From JABDEZ01 sp965276955 (GTDB taxonomy: Bacteria > Bacteroidota > Bacteroidia > Chitinophagales > Chitinophagaceae): a DNA stretch of 64,000 nt. A program made the position numbers and the translations under genes. Every line of letters starts with the position of its first letter. Position 1 is the stretch's first letter. The stretch is taken from contig CBDIBP010000005.1 of the NCBI GenBank assembly GCA_965276955.1, positions 1 through 64,000 on the forward strand. The letters run 5' to 3'. Positions 26,539 through 35,045 of this stretch are shown in pieces. The notes beneath the pieces were generated by a model, which saw only the letters and a program-made list of their open reading frames with translations, was not told where the DNA came from and ran no database searches.

Positions 26539-26586
26539 TGGCAGTTATTTTGCAAAACTTAAAATAAAAAAATATAATAATTCCTG

Positions 26587-27096
26587 ATGAAAAAAGTATT
26601 GATCGTTATCGCCTGCAGTTTATTGATGAGCAATTTTGTAATGGCGCAGGCTGCGCCTAAACTGGGATATGTAAATTCTTCTGAACTGCTTGCTGCTATG
26701 CCTGAGATAAGGAAAGCGGATACTGCTATATCTAAATATGCCAAATCTTACCAAGATCAACTGGAAACAATGGGCAAAGAATATCAGTCAAAATTGCAAC
26801 AGTACCAAGGTGGTGAAAAAACAATGACCGACCCTGTAAAAGAAGTAAAACAAAAGGAACTCCTGGACCTGCAAAACCGTATAGAAGGCCTGCAACAGAG
26901 TGCACAGGAAAAGATACAAAGCAAGAAAGAAGAAATGTACAAGCCTATTACTGAAAAAGTAACTAAGGCTATAAACGAAGTGGCTAAAGAAAAGAACTAC
27001 ACTTATGTGTTCGATGCGAGCGGCGGTTCTTTGCTATATGCAGCACCAGATGATAACATCATTGGTTTTGTAAAAGCTAAGCTGGGTATCAAGTAG
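26587..27096 (+). CDS. OmpH/Skp-like periplasmic chaperone (second copy)
   Basis: A 169-residue paralogue of the preceding gene. Signal peptide about 1-20 (ending FVMA-Q), KLGYVNSSELLAAMPEI at the start, a Gln/Lys-rich coiled coil (about 45-120) and NYTYVFDASGGSLLYAAP at the end, the typical Skp return strand. The two copies differ most in the coiled coil, which may suit different clients. It is the last gene of the operon and is followed by a terminator. Confidence 0.92.
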   Translation: MKKVLIVIACSLLMSNFVMAQAAPKLGYVNSSELLAAMPEIRKADTAISKYAKSYQDQLETMGKEYQSKLQQYQGGEKTMTDPVKEVKQKELLDLQNRIEGLQQSAQEKIQSKKEEMYKPITEKVTKAINEVAKEKNYTYVFDASGGSLLYAAPDDNIIGFVKAKLGIK

Positions 27097-27120
27097 TTGT
27101 TACCCCAATATTAATATTTG

Positions 27121-27152
27121 ATCCGGGCCGCTTATAGCAGTCCGGATTTTTT
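27121..27152 (+). terminator. Terminator of the uppS-bamA-skp-skp operon
   Basis: ATCCGG (27121-27126) pairs with CCGGAT (27142-27147), with further pairing inside, followed by a T run. It lies 25 bases after the stop and just before the convergent DUF1684 gene ends. Confidence 0.75.
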
Positions 27153-27762
27153 ATTCCTTTACGGGCTTGCCAAATAACTTTTCTCCTGCCCTTATAGCTA
27201 TTGCCAAGTCATTTTCTTTAGGAGGAATGGGGCACGCATAGCCACCTTTGAATGCGCAATAGGGATTGTAGCATTTATTGAAGTCGATCTCCAGCGTACC
27301 ATCATGAATATCCTGTATGGTAAGGTCTAAATATCTGCCTCCACCAAAAGTTTCTGCATAATTGGTCTGATCATGAAAAGGAATGAAAAGGTCGTTCTTA
27401 TACTTGGCATCTTTTGCTATGAGATCCAAACTTTGATACACGTACAGCGTGCAGATCTTCTTGTTCAGTTTGAAGGTTGCGTAGCCGTACTCACTGTAGT
27501 GCTTCATTTTACCGCTGTGGGTAAGCATGGTGAACGGTTGGGTATCGAGCGTGCGTATAAACCTGGCCGTTACACGATATTGGGCGTTAGCAGGGTAGAA
27601 GCGCAGGTAGGCAGTGTCATTGGCAGTTAACGGGCTACGGGCATCCTCCAGGAAGTCTTGTTTATATTTTTGGCGAAAATGAGTGATAGAATCTGAATAG
27701 TGCTGCCCGTACGCGCACAAGGGTAATATAGAGAATGCAAGGTATAGCAACTTCCGCCTCAT
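27151..27762 (-). CDS. DUF1684 family secreted protein
   Basis: A 203-residue protein with an N-terminal signal sequence (about 1-19, ending AYG-Q). The DUF1684 signature is clear in the C-terminal half: LEIDFNKCYNPYCAFKGG followed by CPIPPKENDLAIAIRAGEK. Earlier parts contain the family's LYVYQSLDL and FIPFHDQTN. The function of this family is unknown. It is the last gene of the metG-adaptor-gpsA-DUF1684 run, 25 bases after the gpsA stop codon. Confidence 0.85.
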   Translation of the reverse strand: MRRKLLYLAFSILPLCAYGQHYSDSITHFRQKYKQDFLEDARSPLTANDTAYLRFYPANAQYRVTARFIRTLDTQPFTMLTHSGKMKHYSEYGYATFKLNKKICTLYVYQSLDLIAKDAKYKNDLFIPFHDQTNYAETFGGGRYLDLTIQDIHDGTLEIDFNKCYNPYCAFKGGYACPIPPKENDLAIAIRAGEKLFGKPVKE

Positions 27763-27787
27763 AGTACATGTTATTATCTCATGGTAA

Positions 27788-28816
27788 TTAAGAAAGCATT
27801 TTCTCCAGCCTTAAGAATGCCTCTGACGGGTTCATATTCTCCCATAGCATTTTATATATCATGCTGGCTATTGGTATCTCTATTTTCATAGATGTTGATA
27901 TGGCCTGCATGCCACGAGCTGCATAGTAGCCCTCAGCAACCATGTTCATCTCCAGCATGGCTGCCTTTACGCTATAGCCCTTGCCCAGCATGGCGCCAAA
28001 TGTGCGGTTGCGACTGTGCAGAGAGTAGCAGGTAACAAGCAGATCGCCCAAGTAAGCGCTGGTGTGAAAGTCAGGATGCTCATTAGATGGATGTACTTTA
28101 ACGAAGTGTGCATCGAGATATTTATACATCTCCCGGTAACAGTTGGTAATGTATACACTTAGGAAATTGTCGCCATAATCCAAAGCGCGGGCAGTACCGG
28201 CACCTATAGCATATATATTCTTCAGTACCGCAGCAAATTGTGTTCCCCACACATCGTGGTTGAATGTGGTATTGATGTATGTATTGTTGAATATTTTTGA
28301 TACACTGCGCGCCAGCCCATCGTTGAGGCCTGAAAATGTAAGATAAGACAGGCGCTCATCAGCAACTTCTTCTGCATGGCAGGGGCCAGTGAGTGCTACA
28401 TAATTTTCAATGTCCAGCTGCATGTATTGCTCCAGGTAGTCATTCAGCAGCAGGTTGCTATCGGGTAGTATACCCTTGATGGCCGATATTATCTTCTTAC
28501 CCTGCCACAGGCTCTTGTCCACACTTTCTATAACATCCTGGGCATAGGCGCTGGGCACGCATACTATTATGGTCTGGCATTTAGTAAGTACCTCCTGCAG
28601 GTCGTGCGTAGGTATTATTGTTTCGGGTAAGAATGTTACAGATGTAAGGTAGTGTGGGTTGTGATGCCTGGTAACAAGATGTTTTATCGATTCCTTGTTG
28701 CGAACCCACCAGTATATCTGCTCCCCATTGTCAGTAAGTATTTTGGCAAGTGCTGTTCCCCAGCTTCCATTGCCTATAATGCCTATTTTACCCAATTTCT
28801 GATCGTGCAATTCCAA
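27788..28816 (-). CDS. gpsA: NAD(P)-dependent glycerol-3-phosphate dehydrogenase
   Basis: Enzyme that reduces dihydroxyacetone phosphate to sn-glycerol 3-phosphate for phospholipid synthesis. Rossmann motif GIIGNGSWGTALAK near the N-terminus, IISAIKGI, LTGPCHAEEV, the catalytic-lysine region VLKNIYAIGAG, and RNRTFGAMLGKG; length about 340 fits. The start is uncertain: the frame opens with TTG at 28816, but that codon lies inside a -7 box (TACATTTG, minus strand, 28814-28821). TTG at 28810 or, judging by family N-termini, TTG at 28795 (reading GKIGIIGNG) is more likely. Confidence 0.93.
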   Translation of the reverse strand: MELHDQKLGKIGIIGNGSWGTALAKILTDNGEQIYWWVRNKESIKHLVTRHHNPHYLTSVTFLPETIIPTHDLQEVLTKCQTIIVCVPSAYAQDVIESVDKSLWQGKKIISAIKGILPDSNLLLNDYLEQYMQLDIENYVALTGPCHAEEVADERLSYLTFSGLNDGLARSVSKIFNNTYINTTFNHDVWGTQFAAVLKNIYAIGAGTARALDYGDNFLSVYITNCYREMYKYLDAHFVKVHPSNEHPDFHTSAYLGDLLVTCYSLHSRNRTFGAMLGKGYSVKAAMLEMNMVAEGYYAARGMQAISTSMKIEIPIASMIYKMLWENMNPSEAFLRLEKMLS

Positions 28817-28821
28817 ATGTA
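28814..28821 (-). promoter_or_regulatory. -7 promoter box upstream of gpsA
   Basis: TACATTTG on the minus strand matches TAnnTTTG. It overlaps the first possible TTG start of gpsA and so argues for a later start codon. Confidence 0.35.
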
Positions 28822-28837
28822 TTAATATTAAATAATG

Positions 28838-30172
28838 TTAGCTACCGGCTTTTGCTTCAAAGAGCTTGTCCTTAGCAACTATGGTCACCTTTGTTTTATC
28901 AGCAAGTGTACGCGCTATGGCGCCATACGGTGCGATCACTACTTGCTCTCCTACATCAAGCCCCTTGGTAACCTGTATATATTGGTTGTCCTGTATGCCC
29001 GTCTGTACGTCCCTGATAGTAACCTGTTGGGTCTTACTGTTGTAAACGAATACAACTTGCCGTATATCTGTGTTGTCTGGGGTATTGTTCTTTTTGTTCT
29101 TAACACTATCTGGCCAGTCGCGGGTGGTAACGGCATTAACCGGTACGGACAATATATTGTTTTGCCTATTGGTCTGTATCTCTACTGAAGCAGACATCCC
29201 GGGTTTGAAGACAAACTTACCTTTAGACAAATTAGCGGCCAATTCTGCATAGCTCGCAGGAAGTATCAATATGTGCACCGTATAATTGGTCACCTGGTCG
29301 GTACTGGTAGCTGTGGTAGTACCTGCTTTGCTGCTGGACACTCCTATTTTTGATACAATGCCGGTAAACTTGCGGTTGCGGTAGGCGTCGGCGTCTATAA
29401 TGGTGGTGTCGCCTAATTTTACTTTGGCAATATCCGTTTCGCTAACATCTACACGTACTTCTATGCGGCTCATATCTGCAATGGTGAGCATTTCTGTACC
29501 GGCCATTTGTGCGGTACCTACCACACGTTCGCCTTTTTTAACATTCAGCAACGATATGATACCTGATGTAGGGGCTATGATAGTTGTTTTCTGTAAATTC
29601 TCGTGCGCCTGGCTTAGATTGGCCTGTGCGCCTTTTATACCATACTGGCCACCTGTAGTGCTGGCTTTAGCAGCATCGTAACTGGCTTTAGCACTCTTGT
29701 AGTTGGCCTCGCCCTGCTCAAATTCCAGTTGTGATATCACTTTGTCCTGGAACAGCTTTTTATTGCGGTTGTAAGTGGCCAGCGCCAATTGCATTTGCGA
29801 TTCTGCCTGGGCCATCATTTCCCTGCTATTCCCCGCACTGGCCCGCGATTGCTCTACAGATGCGCTTGCCTGGTCTACCATAGAGTTGTATATAGCCGGG
29901 TTTATCTTTACCAGTATATCACCTTTGTGTACGCTATCGCCCTCCTGTATGTTCAGCTGGGTTATTTCTCCGCTTACCTCAGGCGCTATCTTTACTTCCG
30001 TTTCGGGGTATATTTTACCGCTGGCGGTCACTGTTTCGGTAATGGTGTGTTGTGCTGTTTTTTCTACAGCAACTTTTATTCCATTATCGCCGGTAGACTT
30101 GGCCACCGCAATAAGGATGATGAGTAGTACTATACTACCCCCTACTATCCACCAAAGGGTCCGCTTTTTCAT
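28838..30172 (-). CDS. Efflux RND transporter periplasmic adaptor subunit (HlyD/MacA-like)
   Basis: A 444-residue membrane-fusion protein. N-terminal membrane anchor (about 6-24), split biotinyl/lipoyl domain (VSGEITQLNIQEGDSVHKGD ... APTSGIISLLNVKKGERV), a coiled-coil hairpin (about 95-185), a beta-barrel domain and a C-terminal membrane-proximal domain (LDVGEQVVIAPYG). Such adaptors join an inner-membrane pump to an outer-membrane channel. Unusually, no RND or ABC pump or TolC-like gene is beside it; the neighbours are metG upstream (53 bases) and gpsA downstream (21 bases). Its pump must be encoded elsewhere, and its substrate is unknown. Confidence 0.9.
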   Translation of the reverse strand: MKKRTLWWIVGGSIVLLIILIAVAKSTGDNGIKVAVEKTAQHTITETVTASGKIYPETEVKIAPEVSGEITQLNIQEGDSVHKGDILVKINPAIYNSMVDQASASVEQSRASAGNSREMMAQAESQMQLALATYNRNKKLFQDKVISQLEFEQGEANYKSAKASYDAAKASTTGGQYGIKGAQANLSQAHENLQKTTIIAPTSGIISLLNVKKGERVVGTAQMAGTEMLTIADMSRIEVRVDVSETDIAKVKLGDTTIIDADAYRNRKFTGIVSKIGVSSSKAGTTTATSTDQVTNYTVHILILPASYAELAANLSKGKFVFKPGMSASVEIQTNRQNNILSVPVNAVTTRDWPDSVKNKKNNTPDNTDIRQVVFVYNSKTQQVTIRDVQTGIQDNQYIQVTKGLDVGEQVVIAPYGAIARTLADKTKVTIVAKDKLFEAKAGS

Positions 30173-30225
30173 ATTTTAAAAGCTAAATTTAAAATAAATA
30201 TCGTAGAGCTGCTATGGTACTGCAA

Positions 30226-32334
30226 CTATTTTACTTCGCTACCTGCATTTGTATGCTCCACAGGCGATACAAATATCAACTTGCCCGCGGCATCTTCAGC
30301 CATTAGTATCATTCCCTGGCTTTCTATGCCTCTCATTTTACGAGGGGCAAGGTTGGCAACCACCGTTACCTGCTTGCCTACGATATCCTCAGGCTTAAAG
30401 TGAAGTGCAATGCCGCTTACTATAGTGCGCTGTTCAGTACCCATATCCACTTGCAGTTTCAACAGCTTGTCCGCTTTCTCCACTTTTTCAGCACTTAGTA
30501 TAGTGCCCACGCGCAGGTCTATTTTGGCAAAGTCGTCAAATGTTATGGTTTCCTTTGCTGGAGCCTCATGCTTAGTTTCTACTACTGTTTCTTTTACTTG
30601 GTTCTCCGGAGCGGGTTCCATTGGTTTTGTTGTATTTATTGCCCTGCCTTTTAATTTTTCTACCTGTAATGCCATCTCTGTATCCTCAATCTTGCGGAAC
30701 AATAACTCTGGTGGACGTAAAGGGTAACCTTCATTGAGCAGGTTCATTTTGCCAGCATTCTCCCAGTCCAGCATACGTTCCACAACCTTCATCATGTATA
30801 TCATCTTCTTAGCCGTGAAAGGTAAGAAAGGAGCGATAAGTATAGACAGGTTAGCGGTTAGCTGCAGGCATATATGCAGGCAGTTATCTATCAATAATTG
30901 ATTTTCTACTTGTAGCTCCGGCGTTTTTGCCAGGCTCCATGGTGCACAATCCTGCAGGTATTTATTGCCTTTGCGGGCCAGGTCTATAACCTCGAACAGG
31001 CCATCGCGGAACTTGTAGTTCTCTATGTTGCTTTCAACCAGCGTTTTGGCATTGCCAATCGCGGCTATCAGTTCATTATCCCTTTCGGTAAGCAGTTCTT
31101 TGTGCAGGCGGGGTACTTTGCCCTTGCATAGCTTGTGCATCAGTACAAAAGCCCGGTTCACAAAATTGCCGAATATAGATACCAGTTCACCATTCACCCT
31201 GTCCTGGAAATCTTTCCAGGTAAAATCATTGTCTTTGGTCTCTGGTGCGTTAGCGCATAGTACATAGCGGAGCAGGTCCTGCTGTTCGGGAAAATCCTCC
31301 AGGTATTCGTGCACCCATACCGCCCAGTTGCGGCTGGTAGATACTTTTTCGCCCTCTATATTCAGAAATTCATTGGCAGGTACATTGTCTGGCAATACAA
31401 AACCTCCATGCGCTTTCAGCATGGCGGGGAATATGATGCAATGGAAAACAATATTATCCTTACCTATGAAGTGTACCAGCTTTGTATCTTCCTTACACCA
31501 GTAGTCGGCCCACTGGTTCGTGAGTTCCTTTGTGGCGCTTATGTAGCCAATAGGTGCATCGAACCACACATAGAGCACCTTGCCCTTAGCATCGGGCAGG
31601 GGTACAGGCACGCCCCAATTGCTATCGCGGGTCATGGCGCGCGGTTGCAGGCCACTATCCAGCCAGCTTTTGCACTGGCCATATACGTTAGCTTTCCACT
31701 CATCCTTCTTACCGTCCACTATCCATTCTTTCAGCCAATTCTCGTATTTATCCAGCGGAAAATACCAGTGTTTGGTCAGCTTCTTTACCAGCTTGGCCTG
31801 GCTCAATGCACTGTGCGGGTTGATCAGTATCTCGGGAGAAAGTGTACTGCCGCAACGTTCGCATTGGTCACCATAGGCATTAGGGTTGCCACAAACCGGG
31901 CATGTACCTATTATATACCTGTCGGCCAGGAACACATCGTGCTCCTCATCATAATATTGTTCACTTTCTTTTTCTTCAAATACCCCATCGTTATACAGCT
32001 TTGTAAAGAATGCCTGCGATGTATCGTGATGGGTGGTAGATGAAGTGCGGGAATAAATATCGAAGGAGATGCCCATTTTGGCAAAGCTATCCTTCATCAT
32101 TTCGTGGTATTTGTCTACTACCTGCTGCGGGGTAATGCCCTCGCGCATAGCGCGAATGGTTATGGGCACACCGTGCTCATCGCTACCACTTATAAATTTC
32201 ACATCCCTCTTTTGTGCACGCAGGTAGCGCACATAAATATCTGCTGGCAAGTAGCCGCCCGCCAGGTGACCTATGTGTATAGGACCATTGGCATAAGGCA
32301 ATGCTGACGTGACCAGGTATCGTTTAAAATCCAT
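30226..32334 (-). CDS. metG: Methionyl-tRNA synthetase
   Basis: A 702-residue class I synthetase charging tRNA-Met. HIGH motif at 20-23 in GPIHIGHLAG, zinc knuckle CPVC-x9-CERC, and the KMSKS loop as EKVSTSRNW, a usual Bacteroidota variant. The anticodon-binding helical domain follows, then a Pro/Glu-rich linker and a C-terminal OB-fold tRNA-binding domain (about 595-702, IDLRVGTILSAEKVEKADKL) that promotes dimerisation. It is the first gene of a four-gene minus-strand run. Confidence 0.97.
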   Translation of the reverse strand: MDFKRYLVTSALPYANGPIHIGHLAGGYLPADIYVRYLRAQKRDVKFISGSDEHGVPITIRAMREGITPQQVVDKYHEMMKDSFAKMGISFDIYSRTSSTTHHDTSQAFFTKLYNDGVFEEKESEQYYDEEHDVFLADRYIIGTCPVCGNPNAYGDQCERCGSTLSPEILINPHSALSQAKLVKKLTKHWYFPLDKYENWLKEWIVDGKKDEWKANVYGQCKSWLDSGLQPRAMTRDSNWGVPVPLPDAKGKVLYVWFDAPIGYISATKELTNQWADYWCKEDTKLVHFIGKDNIVFHCIIFPAMLKAHGGFVLPDNVPANEFLNIEGEKVSTSRNWAVWVHEYLEDFPEQQDLLRYVLCANAPETKDNDFTWKDFQDRVNGELVSIFGNFVNRAFVLMHKLCKGKVPRLHKELLTERDNELIAAIGNAKTLVESNIENYKFRDGLFEVIDLARKGNKYLQDCAPWSLAKTPELQVENQLLIDNCLHICLQLTANLSILIAPFLPFTAKKMIYMMKVVERMLDWENAGKMNLLNEGYPLRPPELLFRKIEDTEMALQVEKLKGRAINTTKPMEPAPENQVKETVVETKHEAPAKETITFDDFAKIDLRVGTILSAEKVEKADKLLKLQVDMGTEQRTIVSGIALHFKPEDIVGKQVTVVANLAPRKMRGIESQGMILMAEDAAGKLIFVSPVEHTNAGSEVK

Positions 32335-32491
32335 TCTAACAGTTAATAAGGGTGCAAGATAATCATAAGTCTTTAGTCGCAGGTCATAAGTCGCATGTCA
32401 TCAGTAAAGGTTAAATAAACATTATCTGTTTGGTACTGCGGTTTATGTTGAGCGAACAATAAGTAAGTTGCTGACCTAAATATATCTTATC

Positions 32492-33037
32492 ATGAAATTT
32501 TATTGTTGCACGTTCCTGTTGTGCTTGTTTAGTCTTGCCGATGCGTTTGCGGGTGAGTTCCACTCCAGTGTATTGCAAAAAGGTACAGATGGGCAATGGA
32601 CCTATGAAAAAGTAATAAATGCTGACGGGAACAACCAGGAAGCTTTATATAAAAAAATGAAAATGTGGATAGTAAGCCACGTTAAGACAGCTGATAACAA
32701 TATAATGTATGACGACAAAGGCTTCGAGACCATTGTTACCACACCAACGATCAAACTTGAGAACATAAAAAATAAGCACTTACACGACCAAGTAGCCAAC
32801 TTTAAACTTACCATCTACTTTAAGGATAATAAAATGAAAGTAGTGGCTAATACATTTTATTATTACGGCCTGGATATGACGGGCAATGAGCGAAAGGGCC
32901 CTTTTGAAGGCCTACAGATAAAACGCATCATACCTGCACCTTACGATGAACTGGAGGAAAAGTTTGATGCGTCCTTCACCTCATTTGTGGAAGAATTGGA
33001 ACGTGCTGCAAAGGATACTAAAAAGAGTGACTGGTAG
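32492..33037 (+). CDS. Secreted protein resembling the DUF4468 (TBP-like fold) family
   Basis: A 181-residue protein with a signal peptide (about 1-20, ending AFA-G). The mature part begins with a pattern seen in DUF4468 proteins: YEKVINADGNNQEALYKKMK, an alpha-helical WIVSHVKTA, then alternating strands such as FKLTIYFKDNKMKVVANTFY. The assignment to this family rests on remembered layout and is moderate. It is a single gene between the metG run and a long perfect hairpin. Function unknown. Confidence 0.6.
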   Translation: MKFYCCTFLLCLFSLADAFAGEFHSSVLQKGTDGQWTYEKVINADGNNQEALYKKMKMWIVSHVKTADNNIMYDDKGFETIVTTPTIKLENIKNKHLHDQVANFKLTIYFKDNKMKVVANTFYYYGLDMTGNERKGPFEGLQIKRIIPAPYDELEEKFDASFTSFVEELERAAKDTKKSDW

Positions 33038-33046
33038 ATACCCGTG

Positions 33047-33099
33047 TTCAATAAAGAAGCCCCTTATACGGTTGCAGTATAAGGGGCTTCTTTATTGAA
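33047..33099. terminator. Bidirectional terminator with a perfect 23-bp stem
   Basis: The 23 bases at 33047-33069 and those at 33077-33099 are exact reverse complements around a 7-base loop (GGTTGCA). The GC-rich core AAGCCCCTTATAC is flanked by A/T-rich arms that act as the U tract in each direction. It separates two convergent genes. Confidence 0.9.
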
Positions 33100-33107
33100 G
33101 ATAAGTT

Positions 33108-34205
33108 CTATTCTACCATCTGCACCACCTTGGTAGGCTCCAGATTGGCATTGCGGATAGCTATATTCTGTGCTACCCGGCTGGCCAGGTCCATAAATGC
33201 TTTGCTTGATATTGGTTCATCGCCTAATACAGCAGGTATACCCGTATCTCCGCCTTCGCGTATGCTCTGCACTATGGGTATCTCTCCCAGAAATGGCAGT
33301 TCAAATTGCTCGGCCATTTTACGGGCACCATGCTTGCCAAACAGGTAGTATTTATTCTCGGGTAGTTCTGCAGGGGTAAAGTAGGCCATGTTCTCTACCA
33401 CGCCCAGTATAGGGACATTTATCTGCGGTTGTTTGAACATCATTATGGCCTTGCGGGCATCGGCCGCAGCTACCGCCTGTGGGGTAGATACTATAACAGC
33501 CCCGGTGACAGGTATCGTTTGTACCAGTGTGAGGTGTACATCGCCGGTGCCAGGAGGAAGGTCTATTACCAGATAGTCGAGCTCGCCCCAGTGTACATCG
33601 CTTATGAACTGCTTGAGTGCAGAGCTGGCCATAGGGCCGCGCCACACCACTGCTTGCTTTTCATCGATCAATAATCCAATTGACATGGCTTTTATACCAA
33701 ATCTTTCAATGGGTACTATCATGCCTTTACCTTCTATTGTCATCATTTTGGGCCGCTCATCGCGCATGCCCAGCATTATGGGTATGGATGGTCCATATAT
33801 ATCGGCATCGAGCAATCCTACTGATGCACCCTGTGCTGCAAGTCCTATGGCAAGGTTCACCGCTACTGTAGACTTACCAACACCTCCTTTGCCGGAGGCG
33901 ACCATTATGATGTTCTTTATCTCGGGTAAAACACTTTTATTGTCTTTGCGGTTGCTGTTCACTTTGGCATCCATATGCACTGTCACTTCAGCCTCCTTGT
34001 CCACCAGGAGGCGTATAGCGTTTATGCAGGCCCTTTCTATCAATTCTTTCAAGGGGCAGGCGGGGGTGGTCAGCTGCACGGTAAATGATACCTTTTTGCC
34101 GTCTATGACCACATCGCGTATCATGTTGAGCGTTACAAGATCGCTTCCCAGATCAGGCTCTTCTACATGACTTAGTGCACTTAATATAGCTTCTTTTGTT
34201 ATCAT
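33108..34205 (-). CDS. Mrp/NBP35 family iron-sulfur cluster carrier ATPase
   Basis: A 365-residue P-loop ATPase of the Mrp/ApbC family, thought to carry Fe-S clusters to apoproteins. N-terminal DUF59/MIP18 domain (1-80, with TPACPLKE), deviant Walker A ASGKGGVGKS (103-112), LLDADIYGPSIP, VIDLPPGTGDVHLTL and TPQAVAAADARK. The CPxC cluster ligands found in many Mrp proteins are missing: the corresponding stretch reads ENMAYFTPAELPENKYYLFG, a form I recall from Bacteroidota homologues. The frame is open to 34334, but the ATG at 34205 gives the DUF59 start and lies 29 bases after a -7 box. Confidence 0.92.
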   Translation of the reverse strand: MITKEAILSALSHVEEPDLGSDLVTLNMIRDVVIDGKKVSFTVQLTTPACPLKELIERACINAIRLLVDKEAEVTVHMDAKVNSNRKDNKSVLPEIKNIIMVASGKGGVGKSTVAVNLAIGLAAQGASVGLLDADIYGPSIPIMLGMRDERPKMMTIEGKGMIVPIERFGIKAMSIGLLIDEKQAVVWRGPMASSALKQFISDVHWGELDYLVIDLPPGTGDVHLTLVQTIPVTGAVIVSTPQAVAAADARKAIMMFKQPQINVPILGVVENMAYFTPAELPENKYYLFGKHGARKMAEQFELPFLGEIPIVQSIREGGDTGIPAVLGDEPISSKAFMDLASRVAQNIAIRNANLEPTKVVQMVE

Positions 34206-34234
34206 TTGTATGTTTGTGCTGCATTTCAGCAGTG

Positions 34235-34242
34235 CAAAAATA
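34235..34242 (-). promoter_or_regulatory. -7 promoter box for the Mrp gene
   Basis: TATTTTTG on the minus strand matches TAnnTTTG, 29 bases before the ATG at 34205. Confidence 0.5.
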
Positions 34243-34347
34243 CGGTAAAACGTCCTCTTTTCGGCGAAGTCGCAGAGTGGAATAACTTTAACTGTTCTTA
34301 CACAATAAAAGCCAAGTGAGCATAATGTTATCACCTTTTGAATTACT

Positions 34348-34355
34348 TAACTTTG
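34348..34355 (+). promoter_or_regulatory. -7 promoter box directly before the 34362 gene
   Basis: TAACTTTG matches TAnnTTTG and ends only 6 bases before the ATG at 34362. If transcription starts at the usual distance, the mRNA would be leaderless or nearly so. Confidence 0.45.
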
Positions 34356-34361
34356 CTATGC

Positions 34362-35012
34362 ATGAAATTTAGGTTAATCATTTGTTCCTTTACGTTGGCT
34401 ATGGCGCTTACATCGCTAAATGTGCATGCCCAAAACTGGTTCGATAACATTGTACAGATCAATGGGGTGACCATGACGGCAGACAGTTTGCGTGGCGTAA
34501 TGGGGGTTGAGGTATTGGTGAAAAGTAAGAACCGTGGGGTAGAGACCAGTCCATCGGGCGTGTTCTCCCTAGTTTGTTACAAAGGCGATACGTTGCAATT
34601 CTCTGAAGTGGGCTTTCGTTCTAAAGAGTATGTGATACCTAAAGATATTAAGGGCCAATACTTTTCGCTGATACAACTTATGGTGCAGGATACATTTTAT
34701 TTGCCAGAGACCATTATACGACCTTTACCAGATAAAGATCATTTTGGTTATGCGTTCCGCTATTGGCATATACCAGATGACCAGTATGAACTGGCCCGGC
34801 GCAATACCAACAAATATACATTAAGGGCGCTGGCGTATACTTTGCCAAAAGATGGGCGCGAGTCGCAGGGTGTTTATCAGCAAGACCAGGCCAACAAGGC
34901 TGTTTACTATGGGCAGCAGGCGCCAATGAATATACTGAACCCACTGGCCTGGGCCGATTTTTTTGAAGCCTGGAAACGTGGCGATTTCAGAAACCAGAAT
35001 ACTACTTACTAA
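34362..35012 (+). CDS. Secreted protein with carboxypeptidase-regulatory-like domain
   Basis: A 216-residue protein with a signal peptide (about 1-24, MKFRLIICSFTLAMALT, cleavage after VHA-Q). The mature N-terminal half looks like a CarboxypepD-regulatory-type beta sandwich: VMGVEVLVKSKNRGVETSPSG, then GDTLQFSEVGFRSKEYVIP. This is the pattern of the plug-preceding domain of TonB-dependent receptors, but here it stands alone. The C-terminal half (LPETIIRPLPDKDHFG to the end) is polar and rich in Gln and Asn. The open frame begins at 34338, but the ATG at 34362 gives the signal peptide. It is the first of a run with rluF, a GNAT gene and a DinB-like gene. Function unknown. Confidence 0.75.
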   Translation: MKFRLIICSFTLAMALTSLNVHAQNWFDNIVQINGVTMTADSLRGVMGVEVLVKSKNRGVETSPSGVFSLVCYKGDTLQFSEVGFRSKEYVIPKDIKGQYFSLIQLMVQDTFYLPETIIRPLPDKDHFGYAFRYWHIPDDQYELARRNTNKYTLRALAYTLPKDGRESQGVYQQDQANKAVYYGQQAPMNILNPLAWADFFEAWKRGDFRNQNTTY

Positions 35013-35045
35013 GTTCAGTTTTAAAAACATAACCTAAAAAAAGCA

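Noticed and set aside
31309..32043. 244-codon plus-strand frame opposite metG
   Set aside because: It is antisense to a certain gene, and its translation is hydrophobic but without any family resemblance.
32361..32402. Imperfect tandem words CATAAGTC / AGTCGCA upstream of the DUF4468-like gene
   Set aside because: Too short and irregular to be more than slippage-type sequence; no structure or reading frame depends on it.
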